Shown: positions 55,101 through 63,215 of the stretch, in pieces
Layout of the letters: the number at the start of each line of letters is the position of its first letter
Numbering within the stretch: the first letter of the stretch is position 1
Program-made: the position numbers and the translations under genes
Assembly (NCBI GenBank): GCA_003155655.1
Contig: PMDS01000121.1
Coordinates: 1 to 63,215 of the forward strand
From: Melioribacter sp.
Lineage (GTDB): Bacteria > Bacteroidota > Ignavibacteria > Ignavibacteriales > Melioribacteraceae
Direction: 5' to 3'
DNA: 63,215 nucleotides
The notes under the pieces: generated by a model
Seen by the model: only the letters and a program-made list of their open reading frames with translations
Told to the model about the DNA's origin: nothing
The model's database searches: none

Positions 55101-55865
55101 ATGTTATCTATAAAAAATCTTAAAGCAAATATTGATGGAAAAGAAATTCTTAATGGAATTGATCTTGAAATTAAAACCGGTGAAGTTCACGCTATCATGG
55201 GTCCTAATGGCTCCGGTAAAAGCACTCTTGCCAATGTTTTAACAGGCAATAAAAGTTATGAAGTAACAGAAGGCGAAATTTTATTCGAAGGGAAAAATCT
55301 TTTAGAGATGGATCCTGAAACACGCGCACGTGAAGGTATGTTTTTGGCTTTCCAGTATCCGATTGAAATTCCCGGAATCAGTAATGCAACGTTTCTAAAA
55401 ACCGCTTTGAATGAAATAAGAAAATATAATAATCAGCCGGAACTTACACCTAAGGAATTTTTGGAGCGAATTAAAGAAAAAGCTAAAATTTTAGGATTGG
55501 ACGATACTCTTATTAGCCGCGCGGTTAATGTAGGGTTTTCCGGCGGTGAAAAAAAACGCAATGAGATTTTTCAAATGCTGATGTTAGAGCCCAAATTTGT
55601 TCTGCTGGATGAAACTGATTCAGGTCTTGATATTGATGCATTGAAGATCGTTTCCAGTGGTGTGAACGTTTACCGCAAACCAACTAATGCTGTCCTTGTC
55701 ATTACTCACTATCAGCGTCTTCTTGATTATATCGTACCGGACTATGTTCATGTTCTTTCTAAAGGAAGGATAATTAAATCCGGCGGCAAAGAATTGGCGC
55801 TTGAGCTTGAAGATAAAGGTTATGATTGGATTAAGACTGAAGAATTAGAAGCAGAAAATGCTTAA
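55101..55865 (+). CDS. sufC: SUF system ATPase SufC
   Basis: A 254-residue ABC-type ATPase. Walker A is GPNGSGKST (about 34-42), the signature is VGFSGGEKKRNEI, and Walker B is PKFVLLDETDSGLD. It powers SufBC2D and has no membrane domain. The spacer before it (54982-55100) holds intergenic repeats (CAATTGAGAATTGAG, CCCTTCGACAGGCTCAGG, and GCTAACAGCTAACCGCTAA), but the operon context is clear. Confidence 0.96.
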   Translation: MLSIKNLKANIDGKEILNGIDLEIKTGEVHAIMGPNGSGKSTLANVLTGNKSYEVTEGEILFEGKNLLEMDPETRAREGMFLAFQYPIEIPGISNATFLKTALNEIRKYNNQPELTPKEFLERIKEKAKILGLDDTLISRAVNVGFSGGEKKRNEIFQMLMLEPKFVLLDETDSGLDIDALKIVSSGVNVYRKPTNAVLVITHYQRLLDYIVPDYVHVLSKGRIIKSGGKELALELEDKGYDWIKTEELEAENA

Positions 55866-55873
55866 TTGGAGAA

Positions 55874-57220
55874 ATGATGAACAATCTTGAATTTAAAAAT
55901 ATAAAAGACTGGTACCTGTCGGGATTTGATTTATTCGAAAAAAAACTTAACGGTGAATCAAAATCTTTTTTGCATGAAATTCGCAAAGATGCTTTGCTAA
56001 CATTGTCGAGTCTCGACTTTCCTGCCAATCATAACGAAGAATGGAAGTATACAAACGTATCGCCAATTCTTAAATATAATTTTATTCCGGCTGTAAATTC
56101 AATTCTGCCAAAGTTTTCCAAAAAAGAAATTGAAAAGTTTTTATTCAGCAATTTTGATTGCCATTTAATTGTTTTTATTAATGGAATCTTTTCAGAAGAA
56201 TTAAGTGAGATTGGCGCTCTGCCGGATGGAGTTATAGCAGGCAGCCTTCGCAATATTGTTAAAGAAAATCCCCAATTAGTAAATAATTATTTAACACGGC
56301 TCTCCAAAATTGATAATGCCTTTAATGCTCTGAATACAGCTTATTCTTTTGACGGACTTGCAGTAATCGTTCCGGACGGAAAAGTTGTCGATAAACCTAT
56401 TCAGGTTTTATATCTGAACTCAAGTGGTGATGAATTAATCCTATCCCAACCCAGAAATTTAATAATTGCCGGTAAAAATTCTCAGGTTAATATTATTACG
56501 AATTATTGCGGATTCGATCAGAATTTATATTTCAGCAATATTGTTACTGAACTTTATGCAGATGAGAACGCTGTTATTAGTTTATGTAAAGTACAGGATG
56601 AAAGTCACGATGCATTCCATATTGAAAAACTTCAAGCCAGTCAAAAAAGTAACAGTCTGTTTAACCATTATAGTATTGGTTTTGGTGGCAGTATAGTGCG
56701 TAATGACATTAATACACTGCTTGACGGTGAAAATACCGAAACTCACTATTATGGTTTGTACCTTGCAAATGGAAAGCAGCATGTCGATAATCATACATTT
56801 ATCGACCATGCAAAACCAAACTGCATGAGTAATGAACTTTATAAAGGAATTCTTGACGGCAATTCTCATGGAGTTTTTAACGGTAAAATTATTGTCAGGC
56901 ATGATGCGCAAAAGACTAACGCATATCAGCAGAATAAAACTATCTTACTTTCCAAAACTGCTAAGATTGATACTAAACCGCAGCTTGAAATCTTTGCAAA
57001 CGACGTTAAATGCTCTCACGGTGCTACTGTTGGAAAACTTGATGAGAGTTCTGAGTTTTACATCCGTTCCCGCGGGGTTCCGCAGGAATTGGCAAAATCA
57101 ATGCTGATTCGCGCATTTGCTAACGACGTAATTGAAACAATTAAAATTGATCAGTTACGCGAACAATTGAACCACATGATATTTGAACATTTGCACAGGG
57201 TTGAAATTCATAATCAATAA
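55874..57220 (+). CDS. sufD: SUF scaffold subunit SufD
   Basis: A 448-residue paralogue of SufB. The C-terminal beta-helix carries HYYGLYLANGKQHVDNHTFIDHAKPNC, then SNELYKGILDG and KTNAYQQNKTILLSKTAKIDTKPQLEI, typical of SufD. It begins 8 nt after sufC. SufD supports iron entry into the complex. Confidence 0.95.
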   Translation: MMNNLEFKNIKDWYLSGFDLFEKKLNGESKSFLHEIRKDALLTLSSLDFPANHNEEWKYTNVSPILKYNFIPAVNSILPKFSKKEIEKFLFSNFDCHLIVFINGIFSEELSEIGALPDGVIAGSLRNIVKENPQLVNNYLTRLSKIDNAFNALNTAYSFDGLAVIVPDGKVVDKPIQVLYLNSSGDELILSQPRNLIIAGKNSQVNIITNYCGFDQNLYFSNIVTELYADENAVISLCKVQDESHDAFHIEKLQASQKSNSLFNHYSIGFGGSIVRNDINTLLDGENTETHYYGLYLANGKQHVDNHTFIDHAKPNCMSNELYKGILDGNSHGVFNGKIIVRHDAQKTNAYQQNKTILLSKTAKIDTKPQLEIFANDVKCSHGATVGKLDESSEFYIRSRGVPQELAKSMLIRAFANDVIETIKIDQLREQLNHMIFEHLHRVEIHNQ

Positions 57221-57264
57221 TTTTTTGTGATTTATCAAATTCAAATATATAAACAGGCGCACTA

Positions 57265-58521
57265 ATGTTGAGAAATGAAATTGAGGTCATTGCTAAGAAG
57301 GGCTTTGATGTTAAGAGCGTTCGAAATGATTTTCCGCTTTTAAAAAGAATGGTTAATGGTGTTCCGTTAGTCTATCTTGATAATGCGGCAACTTCTCAAA
57401 AACCCCAGACTGTTATTGATTCTTTGATACAATATTATACTTTTGATAACGCTAACATTCACCGCGGACTTTATTTTTTGAGTGAACTTGCTACTGATCA
57501 ATATGAAACTGCTCGCCTGAAGGTTAAAGAATTCATCAATGCAATGAGTACTTCTGAAATTATTTTTGTGCGCGGTACAACAGAGGCAATTAATCTTGTT
57601 GCTTCGAGTATGTGTAGGGCAAAACATTTTAAAGATGGCGATGAAGTAATTATTTCAAATATGGAACATCACTCCAACATTGTACCCTGGCAGCTTATGG
57701 GTGACAGGAAAAAAATTGGATTGAAAGTAATCCCTATTACTGATGAAGGCGAGCTTGATCTTGATGCTTATGAAAAAATGATTAACCCAAAAACCAAATT
57801 GGTCTCTGTTGTTCACATTTCTAATACACTGGGAACTGTTAATCCTGTAAAAAAAATAATAGAAATTGCTCACTCTCACGGGGTTCCAGTTCTTTTAGAT
57901 GGTGCGCAGGCTATTCCTCATATAAAAATTGATGTTCAGGATTTGGATGCAGACTTCTATGCATTTTCCGGGCATAAGGTTTTTGGTCCAACCGGTATTG
58001 GTGTTCTTTACGGTAAGACTGAGTTTTTAGATATGATGCCTCCATACCAGGGCGGGGGCGACATGATCCGTACCGTTACCTTTGAGAAAACTACTTTTGA
58101 TGATCTTCCTAGAAAGTTTGAAGCTGGCACGCCTAACATTGCCGGAGGTATTGGGCTTGGCGCTGCAATAGATTACGTGAACCAGTTTGATAGAAAAGAT
58201 TTAGTAATTCACGAAAATAGTCTTCTTGAATATGCAACTAGTGAATTACTGAAAATTGAAGGACTGAAAATTATTGGAACCGCAAAAGAGAAAGCATCGG
58301 TTATCTCCTTTGTTATTGATGGAATTCATCCTTACGATATAGGGACAATTATTGACACCGACGGTATAGCTATAAGAACTGGGCACCATTGTACACAGCC
58401 GATTATGAAACGTTATAATATTACAGCGGCAGCCAGGGCTTCTTTCACTTTTTACAACACTTTGGAAGAAGTTGATCTGCTTGTACGTGGAATTTTAAAA
58501 GTTAAAAAAATGTTTGCATAA
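57265..58521 (+). CDS. sufS: Cysteine desulfurase SufS
   Basis: A 418-residue class II PLP desulfurase gives persulfide sulfur to the Suf scaffold. Motifs are PLVYLDNAATSQKPQ, HSNIVPWQ, the Schiff-base lysine in AFSGHKVFGPTGIGVLYG and the catalytic cysteine in TGHHCTQPIM. No SufE or SufU gene follows, so its sulfur acceptor must be elsewhere. Confidence 0.95.
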   Translation: MLRNEIEVIAKKGFDVKSVRNDFPLLKRMVNGVPLVYLDNAATSQKPQTVIDSLIQYYTFDNANIHRGLYFLSELATDQYETARLKVKEFINAMSTSEIIFVRGTTEAINLVASSMCRAKHFKDGDEVIISNMEHHSNIVPWQLMGDRKKIGLKVIPITDEGELDLDAYEKMINPKTKLVSVVHISNTLGTVNPVKKIIEIAHSHGVPVLLDGAQAIPHIKIDVQDLDADFYAFSGHKVFGPTGIGVLYGKTEFLDMMPPYQGGGDMIRTVTFEKTTFDDLPRKFEAGTPNIAGGIGLGAAIDYVNQFDRKDLVIHENSLLEYATSELLKIEGLKIIGTAKEKASVISFVIDGIHPYDIGTIIDTDGIAIRTGHHCTQPIMKRYNITAAARASFTFYNTLEEVDLLVRGILKVKKMFA

Positions 58522-58540
58522 AATATCCCCCCTTAGAACT

Positions 58541-58565
58541 CCCCCTCCTTTTTTTAAGGAGGGGG
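58541..58565. terminator. Hairpin between sufS and the DUF59 gene
   Basis: CCCCCTCCTT (58541-58550) pairs perfectly with AAGGAGGGGG (58556-58565) with a TTTTT loop. It is of the CCTCTCC-type intergenic family and may attenuate transcription within the operon. Confidence 0.6.
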
Positions 58566-58595
58566 AATCGAAGGGGGTGGTGAGTCGAGGAATGT

Positions 58596-58910
58596 ATGAT
58601 TGACAAAGGAAAATTAGAACAAGAAATAATTCAAAAACTTAAGACGTGTTTTGATCCTGAAATACCTGTTGATATTTGGGAATTAGGATTGATCTATGAA
58701 ATCAAAATTGACGATGATGGAAATACATATATTAAAATGACGCTTACTTCACCCCATTGTCCTGTTGCAGGCATTTTACCTCCCGAAGTCAAAGAGAAGG
58801 TAAAAAAAGTCACTGGCGTAAAAGACGTTTATCTTGATTTAGTTTGGGAACCTGCCTGGAGTATGGAAAAAATGAGTGAAGAAGCGAAACTGGAATTGGG
58901 CTTTTTATAA
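58596..58910 (+). CDS. DUF59/MIP18 iron-sulfur assembly factor (SufT/PaaD-like)
   Basis: A 104-residue protein has FDPEIPVDIWELGLIYEIKID, MTLTSPHCPVAG and DLVWEPAWSMEKMSEEAKLELG, the hallmark of DUF59 proteins in suf operons. These help move clusters to targets. The single cysteine in the SPHCPVAG segment is a candidate ligand. Confidence 0.92.
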   Translation: MIDKGKLEQEIIQKLKTCFDPEIPVDIWELGLIYEIKIDDDGNTYIKMTLTSPHCPVAGILPPEVKEKVKKVTGVKDVYLDLVWEPAWSMEKMSEEAKLELGFL

Positions 58911-59024
58911 AAGCCAGGTTAACAGGTTTGTTAAAAAATGAAATAATCTTTAAATAATAATATCCATCATCAAGTATTCCCTTACTGTAAAGAGAAACAA
59001 AGAGATGGACTGAAAGGAAGCAAT

Positions 59025-59558
59025 ATGTTTAACGTTAATATAAAAGCACCGGTCTATGATCCTGAAGCAGTTCAGCCAATGCGAGATGAACTTACTTATG
59101 TAGGATTTCGGGAAGCAACCACACCGCAGATGGTTGATGAATTTATTTCTCAAAATAATAATGAAACTGTTTTTGTCTTTATCAACTCTGTTTGCGGTTG
59201 CGCTGCAGGAAGTGCCCGTCCAGCGGCTGCATTAGCTCTGCAAAATAAAATTATACCTGATAAGTTAATTACTGCTTTTGCCGGGCAGGATCGCGATGCT
59301 GTTGATCATTTAAGAAATAAATTTCTCGGAGATATTCCGCCTTCGTCTCCATTCATGGCTTTATTCAAAAATGGTAAATTGTTATACTCAATGCCACGTT
59401 TGAAGATAGAAGGAAGATACGCAGAAGAAATTGCTGAAGAATTACGCGAAGTATTCAATCAGAATTGCAAAACTGAAGGTCCTTCAATTTCTAAAGAAAT
59501 GTTTGATAAACTTATAAATGCAAAAATGTGCGGCTCAAAAATACCGCTTAACAATTAA
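59025..59558 (+). CDS. Bacilliredoxin, BrxA/BrxB family
   Basis: A 177-residue thioredoxin-fold protein of the YphP/YqiW family has the CGC active site in FINSVCGCAAGSARP. Such proteins remove bacillithiol from S-bacillithiolated proteins. It sits at the end of the suf operon, and bshA at 18033 shows that bacillithiol can be made. The protein is longer than usual, with a C-terminal tail ending MCGSKIPLNN. Confidence 0.92.
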   Translation: MFNVNIKAPVYDPEAVQPMRDELTYVGFREATTPQMVDEFISQNNNETVFVFINSVCGCAAGSARPAAALALQNKIIPDKLITAFAGQDRDAVDHLRNKFLGDIPPSSPFMALFKNGKLLYSMPRLKIEGRYAEEIAEELREVFNQNCKTEGPSISKEMFDKLINAKMCGSKIPLNN

Positions 59559-59570
59559 ACCCCACCTCTT

Positions 59571-59595
59571 CCCTCCCCTTTACAAAAGGGGAGGG
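59571..59595. terminator. Hairpin before the Rrf2 gene
   Basis: CCCTCCCCTT (59571-59580) pairs with AAGGGGAGGG (59586-59595) around a 5-nt loop. Flanking CCCACCTC and GGGAGGGG add to the stem. It is another CCTCTCC-type repeat. Confidence 0.6.
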
Positions 59596-59626
59596 TCAGG
59601 GAGGGGTTCGTAGGGTTGAAACATAT

Positions 59627-60100
59627 ATGAAATTTAGTGCACAGGAAGAATACGGTATAAGATGCCTGCTTAGAATTGCAAAATTTTATGCTGTTGAAAA
59701 ACCTCTTACAATTCCCGAAATTAGCCGTGCGGAAGGAATTTCCGAACATAATACGGGAAAAATTTTGCGTGTGCTGCGTTTAGGTGGATTTTTGGAAAGT
59801 TCTCGCGGTCAAATTGGCGGTTACACCTTAACGCGTCCGCCTGAGCAAATTAATGTTAAAGATATTCTTAAAATTTTAGGGGGTCGCCTGTTTGATGATG
59901 AGTTTTGTAATACCCATACCGGCGCTATGGATATATGCACTAACTCAATTGACTGCTCTGTAAGATCGCTTTGGAAATTGATTCAGGATTCTGTTGACTC
60001 GGTAGTCTCTAATATGACTTTACGCGACCTAATGGGCAGGGAAAGTTTTATAATTGATGAAACAATCAGTAATTCCAAATTTTCAAACTCTAATTTTTAA
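59627..60100 (+). CDS. Rrf2-family transcriptional regulator
   Basis: A 157-residue regulator with an N-terminal winged helix (PLTIPEISRAEGISEHNTGKILRVLRLGGFL). It has three cysteines, Cys94, Cys104 and Cys110, arranged as in IscR-like cluster binders. Position right after the suf genes suggests it senses Fe-S status and represses suf, an inference. NifS-associated or nitrite-sensing members of the family cannot be excluded. Confidence 0.88.
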   Translation: MKFSAQEEYGIRCLLRIAKFYAVEKPLTIPEISRAEGISEHNTGKILRVLRLGGFLESSRGQIGGYTLTRPPEQINVKDILKILGGRLFDDEFCNTHTGAMDICTNSIDCSVRSLWKLIQDSVDSVVSNMTLRDLMGRESFIIDETISNSKFSNSNF

Positions 60101-60205
60101 ATAACCATAATCTAATAGGTCTTAATTATCTTGTTTGCTGTATCACATTAATCACTCCATATTAATCTCCACTTTACATTATGGTAATGATTTATTTATT
60201 TTGTT

Positions 60206-60568
60206 ATGAACACAATGAAAAAAAATAAAATGAATCATAAAAAAATATTATTACTTCTCTTTCTGATTTTGATTTCTTTCTTGCAGTTTGCATGCAGCTG
60301 CGGATGCGGTAAAAATTCTTCGGAAGAAAAATATATAAAAGGCTATATTACAGTTGTAGGCAATGAACCTTTTATTCATCTTGCAGTTAAAACTGATGAA
60401 GGGGAAAATATTATTCTTCAATGCAGTAAAGAGCTTGAAAATGATTTGATGAAAAAACAAGGAACATACTATTATATTATTTATGGCAGTATAAAAAAAG
60501 AAAACAATGTCTCAACTGTTATTGTTGAAAAAGTAATTCCATTTATTAAAGAAAATAAAACAAATTAA
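60206..60568 (+). CDS. Small lipoprotein of unknown function
   Basis: About 120 residues with a basic N-terminus, hydrophobic stretch and lipobox-like LQFAC, after which the mature part begins CSCGCG. The likely start is one of the ATGs at 60206, 60218 or 60230. The rest is beta-rich (KGYITVVGNEPFIHLAVKTDEGE) and somewhat OB-like. I do not recognise a specific family. Confidence 0.65.
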   Translation: MNTMKKNKMNHKKILLLLFLILISFLQFACSCGCGKNSSEEKYIKGYITVVGNEPFIHLAVKTDEGENIILQCSKELENDLMKKQGTYYYIIYGSIKKENNVSTVIVEKVIPFIKENKTN

Positions 60569-60577
60569 GAGAGCTTT

Positions 60578-62902
60578 ATGACTAAGTTAAATCTTTATAT
60601 CCTTTTAATGCTGTTGTCTGGTCTTTTATTGGCACAGAATAGGTCGGTAATGAAAGAAATTGCAGATGAAAAATCTTTCAGCGATAAAAGTTACCCGGCT
60701 GATGCTAGGGAATATCTTGAGAGGTATTATCAGTTCAATGGCATCGACCCGGCTAAATTTCAAATACCAGCTAACCAGCTGAAAAAAACGGCTGCATGGG
60801 GTTTTAATGCTGGTGATAAAAAATCTTTTTATGTCCCTGATCTGACTCCCGGATCAACTTATCTTACTTCATTTACTTGCAAAGCTGTGGGTGTCAATTG
60901 TTATGTTTTTGTTGAAGATACTTCCTGGACAAAATATGTCGATCAAAAGGCTGTGGATAGTCTCAGAACTTATTTTGATTCAAAAACTCCTGCAAATTCA
61001 AACAAAGGAATTTATCAGACCGATGTTGATACATTCGGAGATGCGCCCGATGTTGACAACGATCCTAGAATAATTATACTTGTTCTAAATATTAGAGACG
61101 GCTGGACGCCAGGCAATGGTTATGTAGCTGGTTTTTTTAGTCCGGGTAATGAAACAGGCAACGTTGGTATTGGCTCTAATCATAACCAACCTGCGGAAAT
61201 ATATCACGTTGACTGCTATCCCACTAATCTAAAAACTTCAAGCGGTCTTGCTACAGGTTTAAGTACAACCGCACATGAGTTTCAGCATATGATTCATTGG
61301 AAATCTCACCAAAGCAACGAGCAATCTTTCTTTGACGAAGGTTGCTCTATGGTTGCTGAATGGATAAACGGTTTCCGCGTCGATGATTATCTTTCGTTTT
61401 ATTCTCAAACGCCAAATAGGTATCTTTTATACTGGCATGGTGGTGATGCTAACGACGTTTTAAACGACTACGGGCGCGCTACCAGCTTTTTCCTTTATCT
61501 TAAAGAACAATTTTATGATTCAAATAATCTATTCTTTAAAAAGTTTGTTCAATCGGCGTATCTCGGGATAAATGCTTTTGATGTTGATGTACTTCCTTCT
61601 ATTGGCTCTCAGCGCAGATTTGCTGATATATTAATCGACTGGTGGATTGCAAATTATTTGAACGACAGAACAATAGATCCTAAGTGGGGATTTAAGTATT
61701 CAAATGTTCCCCGCGTAACATCAACTTCAATTACTAACCCCAATGTATCTTCCGGCAGCGGCGGTGTTAATAAACAAGCCGCTACATTTTTAAGCTATAT
61801 ATCAGGAAAAAATTTAAGCATTAACTTCAACACAAATGGTAAAACAGGAATTAAATTAAAAGCAATAAAAATTGGTGCTGCCTCAAAGCAGGTTGTTGAT
61901 GTAACGCCAAGTACTAATTTTACTGTCCCGGATTTTGGTTCAACATACTCAAATGTTACATTCCTTGTCTGCCATAATGATAATAATGATTTCACTAATC
62001 CATCTAATCCAACTCTATTTCCATTCACTTATACTTCAAGTGGTAATGCGACAAAAACAATACAATTAATCTCCAACGATAATAATTCAGAACCATCTGC
62101 GGTTTGGGCTGGAAATATTGGAGATACTGTTGCAGTTGCTTTTACTGGCATTCAAGGGGCTAAACTGGACTCTATTAAAGTTGCTTTGAGACAGGCAGGT
62201 TCAATGAATGGTGGAATCTGGAAGTATAATTCTTCATGGTCTCCTTCTCCGTTTGGTCAGAAATTAGCTGTGCCTATAACAGTAACTTCTACAATTTCTA
62301 CTAGACCACCAAGTCCATATCCTGTTCCATGGCCAAATTGGGTTAAAGTAGATCTAACTTCGAAAAATATTGATGCAAGCAGTGATTTTGCAGTTGGAAT
62401 TTTTATACAAGGCACGTATTCTAGCGATGGAAGTGGTGCAAATGGATTAATGTTTGGCTTACTTGATGGAACAACATTTTCTAATAGCATGACTTATGAT
62501 ACTAAACCTTCCAGTGGTGCTGCAAGATGGCTATGGTATGTGAATAACTCTAATCAGACTTATGTTTATTTAATTCGAGCCTATGTAAGTTATGGTACAA
62601 CAGGTGTAAAAGATATAGTTGAACTGCTACCTTCCCACTTTAAACTAGAACAGAATTATCCGAACCCGTTTAACCCTAGCACCACAATAAAATATTCAAT
62701 ACCTATATCATCAGTAGTAACACTAAAAGTTTTTGATTTGCTGGGCAGGGAAGTTGCAACTCTTGTTGATGAATTTAAAACCGCTGGAACTTATAATTCT
62801 CAATTCTCAATTCTCCATTCTCAATTCAGCAGCGGTGTTTATTTCTATACCATTAAAGCAGATAATTACTTCGAAACAAAGAAAATGGTATTGCTTAAGT
62901 GA
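60578..62902 (+). CDS. Secreted zinc metallopeptidase with T9SS sorting domain
   Basis: A 774-residue protein has a signal peptide (about 1-19). A metallopeptidase domain has His233-Glu-x-x-His237 (TTAHEFQHMIH) and a downstream EG pair near 254 (FFDEGCSMVAEW), resembling M6/M30 peptidases. The C-terminus is a T9SS type A sorting domain (NYPNPFNPSTTIKYSIP... FETKKMVLLK), so it is exported. The residues NSQFSILHSQF (about 740-750) are encoded by an intergenic repeat that has inserted in frame. Confidence 0.87.
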   Translation: MTKLNLYILLMLLSGLLLAQNRSVMKEIADEKSFSDKSYPADAREYLERYYQFNGIDPAKFQIPANQLKKTAAWGFNAGDKKSFYVPDLTPGSTYLTSFTCKAVGVNCYVFVEDTSWTKYVDQKAVDSLRTYFDSKTPANSNKGIYQTDVDTFGDAPDVDNDPRIIILVLNIRDGWTPGNGYVAGFFSPGNETGNVGIGSNHNQPAEIYHVDCYPTNLKTSSGLATGLSTTAHEFQHMIHWKSHQSNEQSFFDEGCSMVAEWINGFRVDDYLSFYSQTPNRYLLYWHGGDANDVLNDYGRATSFFLYLKEQFYDSNNLFFKKFVQSAYLGINAFDVDVLPSIGSQRRFADILIDWWIANYLNDRTIDPKWGFKYSNVPRVTSTSITNPNVSSGSGGVNKQAATFLSYISGKNLSINFNTNGKTGIKLKAIKIGAASKQVVDVTPSTNFTVPDFGSTYSNVTFLVCHNDNNDFTNPSNPTLFPFTYTSSGNATKTIQLISNDNNSEPSAVWAGNIGDTVAVAFTGIQGAKLDSIKVALRQAGSMNGGIWKYNSSWSPSPFGQKLAVPITVTSTISTRPPSPYPVPWPNWVKVDLTSKNIDASSDFAVGIFIQGTYSSDGSGANGLMFGLLDGTTFSNSMTYDTKPSSGAARWLWYVNNSNQTYVYLIRAYVSYGTTGVKDIVELLPSHFKLEQNYPNPFNPSTTIKYSIPISSVVTLKVFDLLGREVATLVDEFKTAGTYNSQFSILHSQFSSGVYFYTIKADNYFETKKMVLLK
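62796..62827 (+). repeat. ATTCTCAATTC repeat within coding sequence
   Basis: This 32-bp array of ATTCTCAATTC/TCCATTC units is the same sequence type as the intergenic array at 6526-6562. It is read in frame as NSQFSILHSQF in the sorting domain of the peptidase. Confidence 0.75.
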
Positions 62903-62932
62903 TAATTATAAATTATTAACTGTAATAATTAT

Positions 62933-62961
62933 AAGGCGGGTTTTCAGATCCGCCTTTTTTT
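62933..62961 (+). terminator. Terminator of the metallopeptidase gene
   Basis: AAGGCGG (62933-62939) pairs with CCGCCTT (62950-62956) and runs into a T7 tract. Confidence 0.85.
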
Positions 62962-63117
62962 GTCTTAAAAAAAATAGAAGTAGGGGACGGGTCTCCCAAT
63001 GTTGTCAGGTTAAGAGATTAATTTTTGGCAACTTTTTTATTAAATCCATTTATGATGTTGTTTTTATTTCTATGCAATAAAGAATCTGTCATGTAACTGT
63101 CATAACTCCGTCATTTA

Positions 63118-63215
63118 GAGGCTGTGTGAAAATAGGGTGTCAAGCACATTTTGGGTTCGTTTTTAGAATGAAATCAAAACATTTTTCTAAAAAAACCGAA
63201 TTATCACACAGCCTC
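63118..63215 (-). mobile_element. 98-bp MITE, copy 2
   Basis: The reverse complement of the MITE at 1704-1801 with 2 mismatches in 98. Its last base is the last base of the window, so the right flank and target duplication are not visible. The left flank is CATTTA. Confidence 0.85.

Overview
The window reads as one 63.2 kb contig from a low-GC member of the Ignavibacteriota/Chlorobi branch of the Bacteroidota supergroup, most probably class Ignavibacteria. Secreted proteins end in the type IX secretion sorting domain (NYPNPFNPSTTI-like motif), two large DUF3160 proteins are present, bacillithiol genes occur (bshA and a bacilliredoxin), many genes begin with TTG or lack a clear Shine-Dalgarno, and intergenic spaces are full of short palindromic repeats. 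The left edge cuts through an integrase-type transposase and the right edge is the last base of a 98-bp miniature inverted-repeat element, so both ends look like repeat-limited assembly breaks. Genus is not determinable from the sequence alone.

Layout. 0-3.5 kb: transposase remnant, queG, a MITE inside a hairpin, and a complete IS110-family transposase. 3.5-6.4 kb: trxB, a small membrane protein, and an ECF sigma/anti-sigma pair. 6.6-12.5 kb: a tightly overlapping housekeeping run (era, EamA transporter, acylphosphatase, ispF, DedA protein, lnt, threonine aldolase). 12.5-21 kb: acyltransferase, PolB-like exonuclease, THEP1-like NTPase, then nucleotide-sugar genes (galE, rfbC, ugd, rfbD), bshA and a PfkB kinase. 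21-28 kb: a tandem duplication of a DUF3160/T9SS secreted protein whose breakpoints can be read as fragments of rfbD and of an OmpA/thrombospondin-type-3 protein. 28-31.6 kb: tRNA-Arg(CCT), eno, glnA.

31.7-39.4 kb is the accessory region. All genes lie on the minus strand: a HEAT-like protein, an HTH-TIR fusion, two paralogous proteins of unrecognised family, a PD-(D/E)XK nuclease-like protein, a membrane-anchored unknown, and a serine hydrolase. Between them lie four decayed copies of the 3' end of the TIR gene, mixed with recurring hairpin modules. This looks like a defence-type hotspot where TIR genes were repeatedly gained and lost, and it is the best candidate in the window for an undescribed system.

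39.4-49.4 kb: a transglutaminase/SUMF1-type fusion, a membrane protein/regulator pair, two GT9 glycosyltransferases, an EamA transporter, a macrodomain protein, a DUF985 cupin, a short unknown, an orphan block of regulatory-looking sequence, and a Rossmann-fold protein. 49.5-53 kb: EIIA-Ntr, hisS, an unknown, rlmB and an ORF6N protein. 53.5-60.1 kb: the SUF iron-sulfur operon (sufB, C, D, S, a DUF59 gene) followed by a bacilliredoxin and an Rrf2-family regulator. 60.2-62.9 kb: a lipoprotein and a secreted zinc metallopeptidase with a T9SS sorting domain that a nomadic intergenic repeat has entered in frame.
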